DNA of 64,000 bases from positions 133,231 to 197,230 of the forward strand of contig CAVZQU010000018.1 of the NCBI GenBank assembly GCA_963777515.1. The letters are read 5' to 3'. The notes below the pieces were generated by a model, which did not search any database, was not told the DNA's origin, and saw nothing but the letters and a program-made list of their open reading frames with translations. Positions within the stretch are counted from its first letter, which is position 1. Each line of letters begins with the position of its first letter. The position numbers and the translations under genes are program-made. The DNA comes from CAVSWT01 sp963777515. GTDB taxonomy: Bacteria > Bacteroidota > Ignavibacteria > Ignavibacteriales > Ignavibacteriaceae. Positions 17,580 through 29,091 of this stretch are shown here, piece by piece.

Positions 17580-19084
17580 TCATTTTAAGTTTGATAAAAA
17601 CTCAAATAATAACCTAACACCAAAAGGATTCATATATGTTTTAGTGTAATTTTTCAAAATATATGGCCCGGTTGGACCGGCAATATCGATATGCGCCCAT
17701 TTAATTTTTTTATCAACAAATTTTTCAAGAAACTTTGCAGCACTAATTGCGCTCCCCCATCTTGAACCTTCATTAGTCACATCTGCAACATTGCTTTTTA
17801 TTAATGTATAATAATCATCCCACATAGGCATTGCCCAAACTCTATCATAAGTCTTCTGTCCGGCTTTAAACAAATCACTTGCAAGTTTATCATCTTTAGT
17901 AAAAACTCCACCAACAAATTCACCTAAAGCAACGACACAAGCTCCGGTTAAAGTTGCAAGATCAATTATTAAATCCGGCTTAAGTTTAGATGCATAATCT
18001 AAACCATCTGCTAATATCATTCTTCCTTCCGCATCAGTATGTTCGACTTCTATTGTTTTACCGGAAGCTGTTTTAACTATATCTCCGGGCCGCATTGCTG
18101 AACCTGAAACCATATTTTCTGCCGCTGGAATTATCCCGTAAATTTTAACAGGAAGATTAGTTTTAGCAGCTACTAATATAGTTCCGGCAACTACTGCTGC
18201 TCCCGACATATCAGCTTTCATTTCTCCCATCTTAGCTGCTGGCTTAATTGAAATTCCACCAGCATCAAATGTAACTCCTTTCCCAACTAAGGCAACAGTT
18301 TTAATTTTTTTGCTTTTAACTTTAGGAGTATATTCTAAGGTAATAAATCTTGGAAGATTACTGCTTCCCATTCCAACTGCAAGCAATCCTCCCATTTTTC
18401 TTTTCTTAATTTCTTTTTCATTAAATACCTTTACTTTAACACCAACTTCTGTCAACGCTGTTAATATTTTATTTGATAATATTTCAGGTGTTAAATTTAA
18501 AGCAGGTTCGTTTTGTAAGTCACGAGTAAAGTTTGCTCCCGACATTAAAATCAAACCGGTATTTAACGCAGATTTAATAATTTTTCATTATCGGCATATA
18601 AAAATACATCTAGTTCTTTTAATTCTTTTTTATCTGACTTATACATATCAAATTTATAATTGCCAAATATTATGCCTTCAACAAATGTTTGATAATAATA
18701 TTCTTCACTATCAAAATATTTTTTTACAGCTTCATATTTTGGAATAAAGATATGCAAACTTTTCAATTCTTCATTTTCTAACTGAGGAATTAAATCCAGC
18801 TAAATAATTTCTAAAATAATCAACATTAAATGATTCATTTATAATTAAGTTTAGTAATAATTACTTCATCCGGTTTACCGCTAGGTTTTGAAGCTCTAAT
18901 TTCACTGCTATTTTTAGAAAGAAAATTTTTTCTTTGTAATTCAGATAGTTTAATATTAAAAACCTTTTCAAGATTTTTCAAGCTTGTTTCTAATTTTTTT
19001 TCATCAATTAAAAATCTTAAACTGATAGATAGATCTTTTATAGCTTATTTTCTTTCCGCCTGATTTAATATTTAACTTAAACAT
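17580..19084 (-). CDS. pepA: Leucyl aminopeptidase, M17 family (several frameshifts in N-terminal half)
   Basis: Metal-dependent aminopeptidase. The catalytic domain is uninterrupted from 18554 to 17580: VALVGKGVTFDAGGISIKP carries the metal lysine and aspartate, GEMKADMSGAAVV follows, and EHTDAEGRMILADGL holds the other metal ligands (Asp, Glu). The usual motif is NTDAEGR; here the first residue is His. The N-terminal domain is broken: ATG 19084 (MFKLNIKSGGKK), a second frame with IDEKKLETSLKNLEKVF, a third with ESFNVDYFRNYLAGF and a fourth with IPQLENEELKSLHIFIPKY ending at 18563. At least four indels within 500 bases separate them. nrnA lies 12 bases upstream. Confidence 0.8.
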
Positions 19085-19096
19085 TTTTTCTCCGAT

Positions 19097-20095
19097 TTAG
19101 TCTTTATATTTTTCAAGATAATCATTGGCTTTCATCAATATCTTGTCTTTATAATCTATTATATTTTCATTAAAGAACCTTGCTCCCGATGCATTTATAT
19201 GACCTCCTCCGCCAAACTCTCCGGCAAGTTTATTCATGGGAATATTTCCTTTTGAACGAAAACTTACTTTAAAACCATTTTTTAATTCTATGAAAAGAAT
19301 ACCAATTTTAACATTCATTACAGCAAGGCAAAAATTGACAAAACCATCAGTATCGGATTCTAAAGCCCCCGTTATTTCAAACATTTTTCTCGGCAGCATC
19401 ATGTAAGAAATTTCTTTTGTATCGCCAAATAGCTGCATAGAATCTAAGGCTTTACCTAACAACTTAACTTTACTAAAATGACTTTGATCATAAACTGAAT
19501 CAAATATTTTTCCGGGAACAACCCCAAGCTGAATTAATTCTGCAGCTATATGATGAAGTTCAGGTGTAGTTCTTTCAAATCTAAAAGAACCTGTATCGGT
19601 CATTATAGCAGCATAAATAGGTTCTGCAATTTCATAATTTAATTTTACTATTCCGGTTTTCTTTATCAGGTCATAAATAATTTGGCCGGTAGCACTATAT
19701 AAATCATCTGTAAAAAAGTGAATGAATGTATTTTCAGGATCCTGATGATGGTCAATACAAATTTTTAATCTATCCGATTTTGTAAATGCTTCTTTCATCC
19801 TTACAACTCTATCTGCACGGTTTAAATCTAAAGCAACTATAACATCAACTTCATTAAAAATATTTTTATGTTTTTCCTCATCAAATCTTTCTATGATTTC
19901 TTCTTTATCGAGAAAAATTAAATTGTAAGGAGTCTCACTTGTATTTACAATTTTTATAGACTTGTTTAATTGTTTTAAGATAAAATATAACGCTATTTCA
20001 GAGCCGATTGCATCTGCATCCGGGTTAACATGAGTTGTTAATAAAAATGAATTATTTTTTTGCAGAATATCTTTTAAAGAATTAAAATCAATCAT
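19097..20095 (-). CDS. nrnA: DHH/DHHA1 phosphoesterase, NrnA-like
   Basis: 332-residue bifunctional nano-RNase/pAp-phosphatase type protein. The DHH domain shows HVNPDADAIGSE (motif I), VALDLNRADR and ICIDHHQDPENTF (the DHH motif itself), and TDTGSFRFERTTPE. The DHHA1 end has GEFGGGGHINASGARF, which binds the substrate phosphate. Expected roles are recycling of 2-5 nt RNA and of 3'-phosphoadenosine 5'-phosphate. Followed closely by pepA. Confidence 0.9.
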   Translation of the reverse strand: MIDFNSLKDILQKNNSFLLTTHVNPDADAIGSEIALYFILKQLNKSIKIVNTSETPYNLIFLDKEEIIERFDEEKHKNIFNEVDVIVALDLNRADRVVRMKEAFTKSDRLKICIDHHQDPENTFIHFFTDDLYSATGQIIYDLIKKTGIVKLNYEIAEPIYAAIMTDTGSFRFERTTPELHHIAAELIQLGVVPGKIFDSVYDQSHFSKVKLLGKALDSMQLFGDTKEISYMMLPRKMFEITGALESDTDGFVNFCLAVMNVKIGILFIELKNGFKVSFRSKGNIPMNKLAGEFGGGGHINASGARFFNENIIDYKDKILMKANDYLEKYKD

Positions 20096-20120
20096 ATAAT
20101 AAAACCGTTATAAATAGAAA

Positions 20121-20142
20121 AGGGCTCGATTTGTCAAGCCCT
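20121..20142 (-). terminator. Rho-independent terminator of the surface-protein cluster
   Basis: AGGGCT (20121-20126) pairs with AGCCCT (20137-20142); on the minus strand the stem is followed by TTTTCTATTT. It lies 100 bases after the stop of the outer-membrane barrel gene and just before nrnA. Confidence 0.65.
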
Positions 20143-20242
20143 GAATTAATTTAGCTGTAAAAATATAAAAATATTTTATAAATAAAGAATTGGTTATAAA
20201 TGCATGATATATAAATGACTTTTGGATATTAAGTTTAAATAT

Positions 20243-22235
20243 TTAAAATCTATGAGAATATTTAAGTGCCGCAGTTATTTCGTCAAATCTAGAACTTATA
20301 CTATTACTCCCCCTAAAATTCATGGTTGAAAATAATAACGATATAAAATCTTGTCTTGTAATCGAATATGAAGATTGTAAAGAAATTCGTATTGTATTGC
20401 TTGATTCCAGGAACGAGTTTGTTAGAGTAAGCGAACTTCTCAATTTATTTTTTAATGCGTTATGCTGCATTCCAAGCGATATATTTGAAGTTGTACTTTT
20501 CAGTGTATCATAAATGACTGAGTTTACTAAGCCGGCAGAAGAATTCAATAATATATTTTCGTTCACAAAATAAGCTATACCTAAGTTCAGCGAATGAATA
20601 TTTGTAGTTCCATTTTTTATCATAACGGATTTATTGTCAGAAGTCTGGTAATTGTAATTCAATGAAATGCTTCTTACAAAAGTTCTTTGCCCGATTATAA
20701 AAATTTGATTTGTCCCAAATATAAGATTTGAAAAATCAACTTTATTAGTATCATTTCCGGAATCATTTCCCATATTTAGTATGTTAAGAAACATGCCTGA
20801 ATTCCATGAACTTGATAATACTTCTATTTACTGAGATACCATAATTATTTCTTACTGTTGTAAAAAGCTTTTGATTATTTAAATTGTCATTTATTCTATT
20901 ATAGTTTAATGAAATTGAAGCTCTTGAAATGGAAAAACCGGTAGCTATAAAATACTCTCTTTGATCATTCAATAAATATGGTAACCCGAGAGATGTGTAG
21001 CCTGCGCCTATAGTTCTATAACCTATCCGTCCGTTAAATCCTGTTAGATTTAAATCTGCTTCAGTATTAATTGCATAATCTGCACTGCTTCCATTTCGAA
21101 TTTTATAAACACCATCAATTATTTTAGGCAACCCTATAGAATCAGCATTAATTGTACTTGCCCTTAAATCTTTAGAATGAGCACTTCCAGTAATTTCAAA
21201 CTTAAATGTTAATTTATCATTTATAAATTTTAATTTACCGGATGTCCCAATAACTAAATTTTCCTGAGGAGTTACTGCATATGGGTTGACATAATCCGAA
21301 AAAAGCTCACCTTTTTTATGTGAGATACCAACTCCAATTCTAAAAAGACCATCACTAATATCTGAAACCGAATCATCCACACTTGTAATTCTTATTAGAG
21401 CCTGGAAAGTTTCCGGTCCGGTTACGGTCCAATCATAATATCCAGTATTTGGTTGTTCGGCAGCAATCATTTGGTATGTTGAACCACCATCCCTTGATAT
21501 TTCAATATTAACATTCCCATTTATGTTAACACTCCCCCATCTTATTGCCTGGATTGTTCCCACAGGTAATTCATCATTTCCATTCGGTTCTAATACATTT
21601 ATTGATTTTGTATCGGATGATATTGGTTCGACTTTATCTTTTAATTTTAAAAATATTAAATCGACATAAGAGCTTTCTTCCTTACCAATTCCAATTTTAG
21701 TACCGAAAAGAAATCTTTTAAAGCTTCCGTTTGATGCTCCACCTTCAACGTTTCTTTGTGTATAACCGGATACAGTTGAAAATCTAAAAATACCAGGATT
21801 TATATTTATTCCGGCGCCTCTTATAGTAATCCCGTTCAAAGTATAATCGGAATAATTTATATTGAAATCACCTAAATAAGCTGTCCCCCAATTCCATGAT
21901 GGAGAAATTCCAAAATGATTTATATTTTGTCTTGCAGAGCTTCCTTCGGTTGAAATTAAAAAATTGAATGGAATTGATACTAAATTAAATAAAGTTAAAG
22001 TTGGCCTAAAATAAATCCTTCCAGTAGATGATGGCCTCCTTCTTTCAATGCCGGACATGCTATATAATTCCCCATATGCTCCGATGTCTCCTGTGATTTT
22101 AACATTCTTGCCAAGAAAACTTTCTGATGAATCTTTTTCAGTAAGGTTTTGTGCTTTAGTTTCAGAAGATAAAATTATTACATAGAAGCAAAATATAATA
22201 GCTAATACGAAATAAAATTTTGTAAAAGTTTTCAA
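20243..22235 (-). CDS. Outer-membrane beta-barrel protein with Kre9/Ser-Thr-like domain (frameshifted)
   Basis: A signal peptide (MKTFTKFYFVLAIIFCFYVI) is followed by strand-rich sequence, an inserted domain at residues ~215-310 (SINVLEPNGNDELPVG, AIRWGSVNINGNVNIEISRD, SGDGLFRI-like ISDGLFRIGVG) typical of the Kre9/KNH-like fold found in Ignavibacteria, then further barrel strands. The first frame ends at 20784; the second (MFLNILNMGNDSG onward) runs to 20243 and ends in an aromatic residue (ALKYSHRF), the usual barrel terminus. The two overlap by 11 bases, so one indel splits a ~660-residue protein. The TTG start overlaps the TGA of the upstream gene (TTGA), so translation is probably coupled. 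Confidence 0.72.
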
Positions 22236-23846
22236 TATCTTATTCCTACTTCTTGACTTGGAATACTTTCATTATTTGAATCATCAACAGAGCTTAAATA
22301 ATAGAAATACAGGTTTCCTTTTTTCACATCTTTATCTAAATATTCAGATTTCTCGCTTGCGCTTTTTGAAGAAATCAAGATTGGTTTATTTCCTCTTTCA
22401 TAACGATAGATTTTATATTGTTTAATGTTTTTCTGAAATGAATTATCCCACTTAATTAAAATACCGGCTTCGCTTCTTTGAGCTTTAATGCCTCCTGGTG
22501 GTAAAACTGCCACTGAATTAGATTTAATTAATATTGATGAACTTAATGGACTTTTATTTCCGTAAATATCAATTGCTTGAACAGCATATTCATAATCTGT
22601 CCCAATCTGAATCGATGAATCAACATAGTTATTTTGTTTTGCTGGAAATAAAGAATCAATTACCGGTTTAAATTCTTCATTTGCTTTAGTCTGTGAAGAA
22701 GCAATTTTTCTATAGATTTTATATCCATCCAACGTGGGCATTAAAGGATAAAGATTTTGCCAGTATAATTGAACAACCGAATCACGAGCATATCCTCTTA
22801 AATCTAAGGGCGGTTTTAATGAGACCGCTATATTTGGCTTTGCATAAATTGTATCAGAAAAAGGGCTTAAAATTCCGCTTGTACTTTCAGAACGGATTGA
22901 ATAGCCGTAGACTTTGTTACCCTGTAATACTCTACTTGTATCGTAAAAAACAATGGAAGAATCAGTTGATTTAATTGAAGTAAGTAAAGCTAAAGTATCA
23001 CTAGCACCGTTATTTCTGTAAATATTATAGCTCTGAATAAAATCAGATGGTTTTGTCCAGATTAATTTTACTCCTTTATTTATCCCTTCACCAATTAAAT
23101 CATAAGGAGTAGATGGGATAAGAGAACTTTTATAATATCCAAAAACCTTTGCACTTCTGAATGAATTATTTCCAAATGGATCAGTCATAACTAAATAATA
23201 GAAATATTTTTTCATTGGCTCGGCAGTTCTATCTATATAGATGGAATCTGTATTGGAAACTTCATGTTAGTTCAACATAATTCGAATCGTAATTTTCACT
23301 TCTATAAATTTTAAGAGTTAATATATCTTGAGGAGAAGCAAGTTTCCATTTAACTTTAATAGCCCCCAGGGAATCAAGTCCAGCAGCATTAAATTTTAAT
23401 GGTAGGAAAACTGAACTTAAATCATAAGCGGCAACCATTATTGTATCTGAAACTGATTTTTGATGCCCTGTTGTGTCATTCAGAACAGCATAATACCTGT
23501 ATATACTTCTGTAATGCACTAAACTGTCTATTAAGATTATATAAGTTGAATCTTTAATTGTATTTACTTGTGGTTTAGTATCTTTTATAAGATTATAATT
23601 ACCGCCGAAATTGTCTTCTCTAAAAAGTTTGAACGAATAAATATTGTTTTCAGATGGAATCCTCCATCTTAGATATATTACTTTGTTGATGTATTTTGAT
23701 TCAGCACTTTTTATTTGTCCCGGAATATTTTGAGCTATAGTGTTTTGAGAATAAGTGTTGCTGCAAAAATTTTGAAAGAGAAATACAACTCCTATTAAAA
23801 GAATGGAAAATTTTATTTCCATAATGTCAATATTTATTTTCTTCAT
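22232..23846 (-). CDS. Secreted fibronectin type III-like repeat protein (frameshifted)
   Basis: Signal peptide MKKINIDIMEIKFSILLIG (start 23846 preferred over 23912). The rest is a string of FnIII-like modules, each with a core such as VKLIWTKPSDFIQSYNIYRN, VVQLYWQNLYPLMPTLDGYK, and GILIKWDNSFQKNIKQYKIYR. The first frame ends at 23262 (SNYVELT); one base later the second continues VSNTDSIYIDRTAEPMKKYF to 22232. A single indel near 23255 explains it. It lies between the giant protein and the barrel gene with gaps of about 30 and -4 bases, so the three are one operon. Probably an extracellular or periplasmic adhesive/spacer protein. Confidence 0.7.
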
Positions 23847-23878
23847 TGAATTAAAACCTTTAATGATTCCAATATTGT

Positions 23879-26107
23879 TTAATTGCATGGTTTTGAATTT
23901 GCAGCGCTGCATGCACCTTTACCAAAGCTTAATGATAAATCTCCGCTGCTGTTCAACTTAATATCTGCATGCATACCTATACTTTCATCAAATACTGTAA
24001 TATTAGGAGGAGTACAAAGATCTCCAATACCAACTCCCTTTTGTTTCACAGTACCTGCTACTGAAAAACCACCACAGCCTGTTAATGTAAACAAACTAGG
24101 ATTTGTTTGATATATTCCTTCAAATCCCAATTCCAATTTTGCATCAGCCGAAAGTTCCGTACACGTAATTGCATCCATAGTAAAATAAGCATGAAGATAA
24201 GCTAATGCTCCCAAACCATATTGACTTCCATTTCCGTCAAATCCTGACCAAATTCTAACATCAGCTCCTGCTTCTACTCCAAAATGAATACTTGCCACAA
24301 CAGCGTTTACATCAATACTTGGAATTAAGATCGGTATTGCGGCATGCCCTGAAAATAAAAATCCTTTTATTTGACTATGAAAGTAGCAAGGTAAATTTTT
24401 ATTATAGGAAACACTTGTGAACCCATCTTTCACGGTTTGAGGCAAAGTAGGATAATCTCCAATAATCATTGCTGCTCCAGCTTCAGGTATTCCAGGTATT
24501 TTCATTTTAATTGCTCCAAAGAAATACCAGCCTGTCCCATCCACCACTGTTTCTATTGGGCCAACTAAAGTAACACCTCCTATATCCTGGTTTAAATTCA
24601 TTGTCCCCCTTAACTTGCTTTCATCAAAATCATAAGTCCACGCCATATCACCGAATGGAGTATTGATATTATTTATTCCGACTTCCTGTCCATTAGCAAT
24701 CCAGTCTCCTGTTACAGTAAAAGAGAGTCGGTTTTGACCTTTTTTGATTCCAGCAGGAGTAATTAAATCACCAGCGATTCTTAAAGTATCCCACAAAGTA
24801 TTATTATTTATTACTCTCATTCCGCCGGCAATTTTATCTAAATAATTTATAGCACTTCCTACATTAATTCTCTGCCAAGGAGGATTATTTGTAAAAGGTG
24901 ATGAAGGGGTTTCAACCCAGATAGAAGTTGAATCTACAGTATGATATAGCCAGGCATTAAGATCATATTTTCCATCTTCATAAATTCTTCCTCTAACCCT
25001 TAATCCGTTAGCATCAAGAATTTCAGGATATTTAATCGCATCTTCGGCAAATGCAAGATTAACATCATTAACTGAAAATGCTATTTTAACCGGCAGCAGC
25101 TTAAATTTAATTTTATTATTCTCTTTATAATACTGAATAGCAGCGCCTAATTGCCCAACTTTTGGAATATTAAAGGTAAGGCTGGTAATTTCAACTAAGT
25201 TATCTCCTGCAATTACTTGATCGGGAGAAAGAGTTCCAACTTTGTAAATTTTTATTTTATTACTCTGCGGAGAAAAATTCTTTATCCCGTCACTATAAAG
25301 TGAAAATGAAGCAATATAAATTTTATCATTTGGTTCCATTCCCGGCAATCCGGAAAAACTTGCTGCATACTGATTATTTCCCTTGTCAACAGTTAGATAC
25401 CAATTTTTGCTGGCACTTTCATAACCAAACATTGAACTACCGGTTATATTTAAGGGAACGACTCCTCCCAAACTCATTGAAGAAAAATTAAATACAGCAC
25501 TTGAAAGTTCAGATGGTTTTATTACCATTGACGTTATTGGAATATCAACAACATTTGTTTTGAGAATTCCGTTAGTTGCCGCAAGATAACCATTGAAAGA
25601 CCATTTAGTTAAATCAACTTTCCACTCACCAAGTGCGTAGGAAATTTTATTTGTCTGGTTATACAATGGTTTAATCGCATTTTGAGTAAGCGTTATCTTA
25701 CCAATATTTAAATTTATATCTGAAGGGGACATTCCCGGGATATCAGTGTGAATAGTTGTGTTAATAGTAACAGAATCTCTATATAGAAATGAATTTCCAA
25801 CTCCGCCGTCAGCATTATATCCATAAATGGAATACTTAATTCCCTTTCCGTTTTCATTAACTATATCAAATTTATTTACTGAAAGAGGATTACTTTTATC
25901 AGGCGTAATTACAGGTAGAGTTAAATCATTTGTATTAGCTTTCTTTAAATAAAAACCATTATTTGAAAAGTTTAAACTTGTAGAAGGTATGTTGAAAGAA
26001 CTTTGAGAGAGATTTACTTTCCCTTTTATAACACCATTACCCGAATTGCTGCTTGCTAACTCAACCCCAATATTTTTATCAATTAATGAACCCTGAATAT
26101 TTATCAT
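23879..26107 (-). CDS. Giant secreted protein, C-terminal third (frameshifted)
   Basis: 742 residues continuing the gene that begins at 30018. It starts inside a frame overlap (IQGSLIDKNIGVELASSNSG follows NNSLSLNIYDK of the previous fragment). The sequence is strand-rich with repeated patterns such as ALGEWKVDLTKWSFNGY and FTVTGDWIANGQEVGI, and a glycine-rich middle (AVVASIHFGVEAGADVRIW). The end is cysteine-containing (ACSAANSKPCN) and has no type IX sorting domain. No enzyme motif was recognised. It could be a large surface fibre or a scaffold that works with the FnIII and barrel proteins. Confidence 0.6.
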   Translation of the reverse strand: MINIQGSLIDKNIGVELASSNSGNGVIKGKVNLSQSSFNIPSTSLNFSNNGFYLKKANTNDLTLPVITPDKSNPLSVNKFDIVNENGKGIKYSIYGYNADGGVGNSFLYRDSVTINTTIHTDIPGMSPSDINLNIGKITLTQNAIKPLYNQTNKISYALGEWKVDLTKWSFNGYLAATNGILKTNVVDIPITSMVIKPSELSSAVFNFSSMSLGGVVPLNITGSSMFGYESASKNWYLTVDKGNNQYAASFSGLPGMEPNDKIYIASFSLYSDGIKNFSPQSNKIKIYKVGTLSPDQVIAGDNLVEITSLTFNIPKVGQLGAAIQYYKENNKIKFKLLPVKIAFSVNDVNLAFAEDAIKYPEILDANGLRVRGRIYEDGKYDLNAWLYHTVDSTSIWVETPSSPFTNNPPWQRINVGSAINYLDKIAGGMRVINNNTLWDTLRIAGDLITPAGIKKGQNRLSFTVTGDWIANGQEVGINNINTPFGDMAWTYDFDESKLRGTMNLNQDIGGVTLVGPIETVVDGTGWYFFGAIKMKIPGIPEAGAAMIIGDYPTLPQTVKDGFTSVSYNKNLPCYFHSQIKGFLFSGHAAIPILIPSIDVNAVVASIHFGVEAGADVRIWSGFDGNGSQYGLGALAYLHAYFTMDAITCTELSADAKLELGFEGIYQTNPSLFTLTGCGGFSVAGTVKQKGVGIGDLCTPPNITVFDESIGMHADIKLNSSGDLSLSFGKGACSAANSKPCN

Positions 26108-28982
26108 AGATATTTAGTGACAAAGAATTATTATCTGTTTTAAGAGGTAAAAGTTTTGGTTTTGCTACAGGAACAGTTTTTCCGAATATAACTGAAGTTA
26201 AAGTAGGATGAGGTTCAATTACAACTTGAGTAAATTTAAGTGATGAAGAGTTAGATTTGAAGTAATTATTATTTAGTTGATCAAGATCTACAAATTTTCC
26301 CGAAATTTTAACTTCTCCATTCTGTTCGGTAAGACTATCAACCTCAATCGGAAATCCCAATAAATGTGTAATATCCATTGCTGAATATACTTTTAGATTA
26401 AAGTTTATATTTTGCAATCCACCTTGCGGTACGGTTATATTTTTCTGATCACCAATTAAGTTAGATGATTTCTTCGATGCTTTAGCAATGCTGCTGCCAA
26501 TAGGAACATTACTCAATTTATAATATCCGGATGAATCAGTATAAGTTTCAGTATTTAAACCAGAACTTGAATAATCAAGCCATATATGTGCATTTGCTAC
26601 CGGTAAGTTTTGAGTGCCAACATAAACATATCCGGATATATGTGAAGCTGGTTTTAGGAAGATAGGATATGTTTTCATGTATTCAGATTCTTCATTATAT
26701 CTATACATCTGTCCGGTTTCAAAATCCTGGTTTTTTGGTGCGGAAACAGTTACCTTAAATATTTTAGCAGCATTTGCAAATACAAATTCAGCAAAACCAA
26801 ATTGATTTGTTAATTTTTGTCCGATTAATTTTCCATCACTAGTTTCTAATCTGACTTTAGCTCCCGGTAATTTAGAAGTGACAAAATAAAATTCTCCACC
26901 TGCTTTAGATGCATCACCTGCAAATATTTTAATACGATGTAAAGCTTTTCTAATTACTATAGTACCTAAATCTTTAATATTTCCACTTACATAAATTGTT
27001 GTATCCTTCATTAAATAGGATGAATTGTATTGCTTAGGATCAAATTTTATATGAACAATTCCTTTTGGAGCTCTTATTTCAAATGAAGCCGGAAGGATTT
27101 TAAAACCAGGCATAGATAAAATAAAAGGAGCAATTGCTTTTACGGTTTCTCCTCCTTCAACAGTTACATCAGCTGAAATACCATTCCCGTATTCATCTAC
27201 TATTTTTCCTTTAATTTTTGAATCAGGTTGTAAAAGTACTTCTCTATTCCAGGATTCTCCGGGTTTTAATATCGCACCACTTTTTACTGCTAAAGAAGTA
27301 TCTCTAAATCCATACTTAGAGATTTTTAGACCCCGAACTGGTCCTGTAGGGTTACCATTGTCATCATAAACATTTTTAAGATTATTAAACCAAAATTTAC
27401 CTGAACCATTTGTAAGTGTATTGGCTTCTTCCTGCCACCAGAATACAGCATAATCAAGTAGCTTTACTTTAGCATTTGCTATTGGCTGCCCTCCGTCTTG
27501 ACGTTTTATTTTTCCTCTTACAATTGGATTTAAAGGAAATGCAACTACATTTTTAGAAACTCCGACATATTTATAATCATTATTGTAAACAGCTTTATCA
27601 TTTGAATACTTAAAACTATATTTCATAGGAAGCCACATTCTATAAATAAGTGAAGTTTGGTTTGAGTCAACAGTAGCCCAAATCCAGTATTCATCATTCT
27701 GTGAATAAACGTTTTTAATTAAACGTCTGAAAACTGCATTTCCATATTGATCCGAAATTGTACGGCCTACAACTTCAAAGTTATGTAATGGTTTATCATT
27801 TGGATTTTGTGCTCTTGGAAATCCATCATTTTCAGGAACTTCACTTGGCCTTGTTTTTCTTAGTAGATAAACAATCATTTTATTTAAATTCGTATTTCCA
27901 GATAAGTATTGATTGTTCCAATAGGAGCCTGGTGTTTTTACATTGACCGTTAATTGGTAACTTCTTGCATTAGCTATTAACTGGCCATAATTTTTAGTTT
28001 CACCTGGCTGCAAAATTATATCTGTATTTGGGCTAGTATAATAAGGGCTTTGAACAATAAGTCGAAGTACTCTATATAATTTGCCATGATATGAATATTT
28101 AAATTCATTAGAGCCCCCGTTTAAAACAAAATTATCTTTTACTACGCCCATTGGTTTAATATTCATAAATGAAAATGAAATGAATCCATTATCATTTGAT
28201 TTACCTATTGCTACTGTTTTCTGGTTATCCTGTCTAAATTCATATGGAAGGTCATAAGTGTTTAATTCAATTTCCCCTGTTGAGCTAGTTTGATTGATAC
28301 CATTTATATCTTGATAGCTATACCCTCCTAAATTTTCATAAGAATCATATTTAAGCATATATTTTGTAACCAACTTTACACTTATATTCTTTAGCGGCCA
28401 AATAACATATTCTCCCGGATCGGCAAATTCATAAAATAAATTTCCTGTTACCTGACAATTAGTCGCAAATCCAGCCTGGTAAGGATCAAATTTAAAATTC
28501 CTTATTTCACTTGTTAAAATTACATTGCCGAAAGGAGAATCTTTTTCTTCTACTCTCCAGGCATAATTTATTCCTGTGTTTAATGAAAGATCTGAAGGTG
28601 GAGTAAAAGAAACAATTTCTAAGTTATTCGAATTTGTGATGGAATTATCCTTACCGCTTATTGTAGAATTCCGATAAAGAAAAGGCCCATTGCTAAACAG
28701 ATTATTTATATTAAATGAGGGAGTAAGAATCATCGGCAATTGGACAACCTTAAGATCATAATATTTCTCTGTCTCGCCCTGGTATATCCACATAAACTTT
28801 GGTTTCTTCATATTTAAATATTGATTGGCGGCTGGATATATTAATTGAAGCTGTGAAATTGTAAATTCCCGGATATTACTGGAAGCTATTACATTTCCTG
28901 AAGAAGATTCTATAGTTTGTACATGCCAAGCATATTTTTTTGTAGCTGAAAGAGGTAAAGGTGCAGAAGGTGTATAACTCAA
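26079..28982 (-). CDS. Giant secreted protein, central part with carboxypeptidase-regulatory-like domains
   Basis: 967 residues in frame. The N-terminal part completes Ig-like repeats of the type PAANQYLNMKKPKFMWIYQG ... INYAWRVEEKD. Further on are at least three carboxypeptidase-regulatory-like beta-sandwiches: GKIKRQDGGQPIANAKVKLL, GKIVDEYGNGISADVTVEGG, and GYVYVGTQNLPVANAHIWLD followed by DSSGYYKLSNVPIGS. The fragment boundary at 28982 is not a start; the frame is open upstream to 29100 and joins the N-terminal fragment after one indel (FSWTG, then VKYNIGKYSKYKITIVEIL). Confidence 0.65.
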   Translation of the reverse strand: MSYTPSAPLPLSATKKYAWHVQTIESSSGNVIASSNIREFTISQLQLIYPAANQYLNMKKPKFMWIYQGETEKYYDLKVVQLPMILTPSFNINNLFSNGPFLYRNSTISGKDNSITNSNNLEIVSFTPPSDLSLNTGINYAWRVEEKDSPFGNVILTSEIRNFKFDPYQAGFATNCQVTGNLFYEFADPGEYVIWPLKNISVKLVTKYMLKYDSYENLGGYSYQDINGINQTSSTGEIELNTYDLPYEFRQDNQKTVAIGKSNDNGFISFSFMNIKPMGVVKDNFVLNGGSNEFKYSYHGKLYRVLRLIVQSPYYTSPNTDIILQPGETKNYGQLIANARSYQLTVNVKTPGSYWNNQYLSGNTNLNKMIVYLLRKTRPSEVPENDGFPRAQNPNDKPLHNFEVVGRTISDQYGNAVFRRLIKNVYSQNDEYWIWATVDSNQTSLIYRMWLPMKYSFKYSNDKAVYNNDYKYVGVSKNVVAFPLNPIVRGKIKRQDGGQPIANAKVKLLDYAVFWWQEEANTLTNGSGKFWFNNLKNVYDDNGNPTGPVRGLKISKYGFRDTSLAVKSGAILKPGESWNREVLLQPDSKIKGKIVDEYGNGISADVTVEGGETVKAIAPFILSMPGFKILPASFEIRAPKGIVHIKFDPKQYNSSYLMKDTTIYVSGNIKDLGTIVIRKALHRIKIFAGDASKAGGEFYFVTSKLPGAKVRLETSDGKLIGQKLTNQFGFAEFVFANAAKIFKVTVSAPKNQDFETGQMYRYNEESEYMKTYPIFLKPASHISGYVYVGTQNLPVANAHIWLDYSSSGLNTETYTDSSGYYKLSNVPIGSSIAKASKKSSNLIGDQKNITVPQGGLQNINFNLKVYSAMDITHLLGFPIEVDSLTEQNGEVKISGKFVDLDQLNNNYFKSNSSSLKFTQVVIEPHPTLTSVIFGKTVPVAKPKLLPLKTDNNSLSLNIYDKYSGFIN

Positions 28983-29091
28983 TTGTGAAGTTGTAGTTGA
29001 GTAAACCGGGTAATTGTTTATTGCTGTTTGTAGTGACTGTCCTTGAAGAATTTCTACAATCGTAATTTTATATTTTGAATATTTCCCTATA

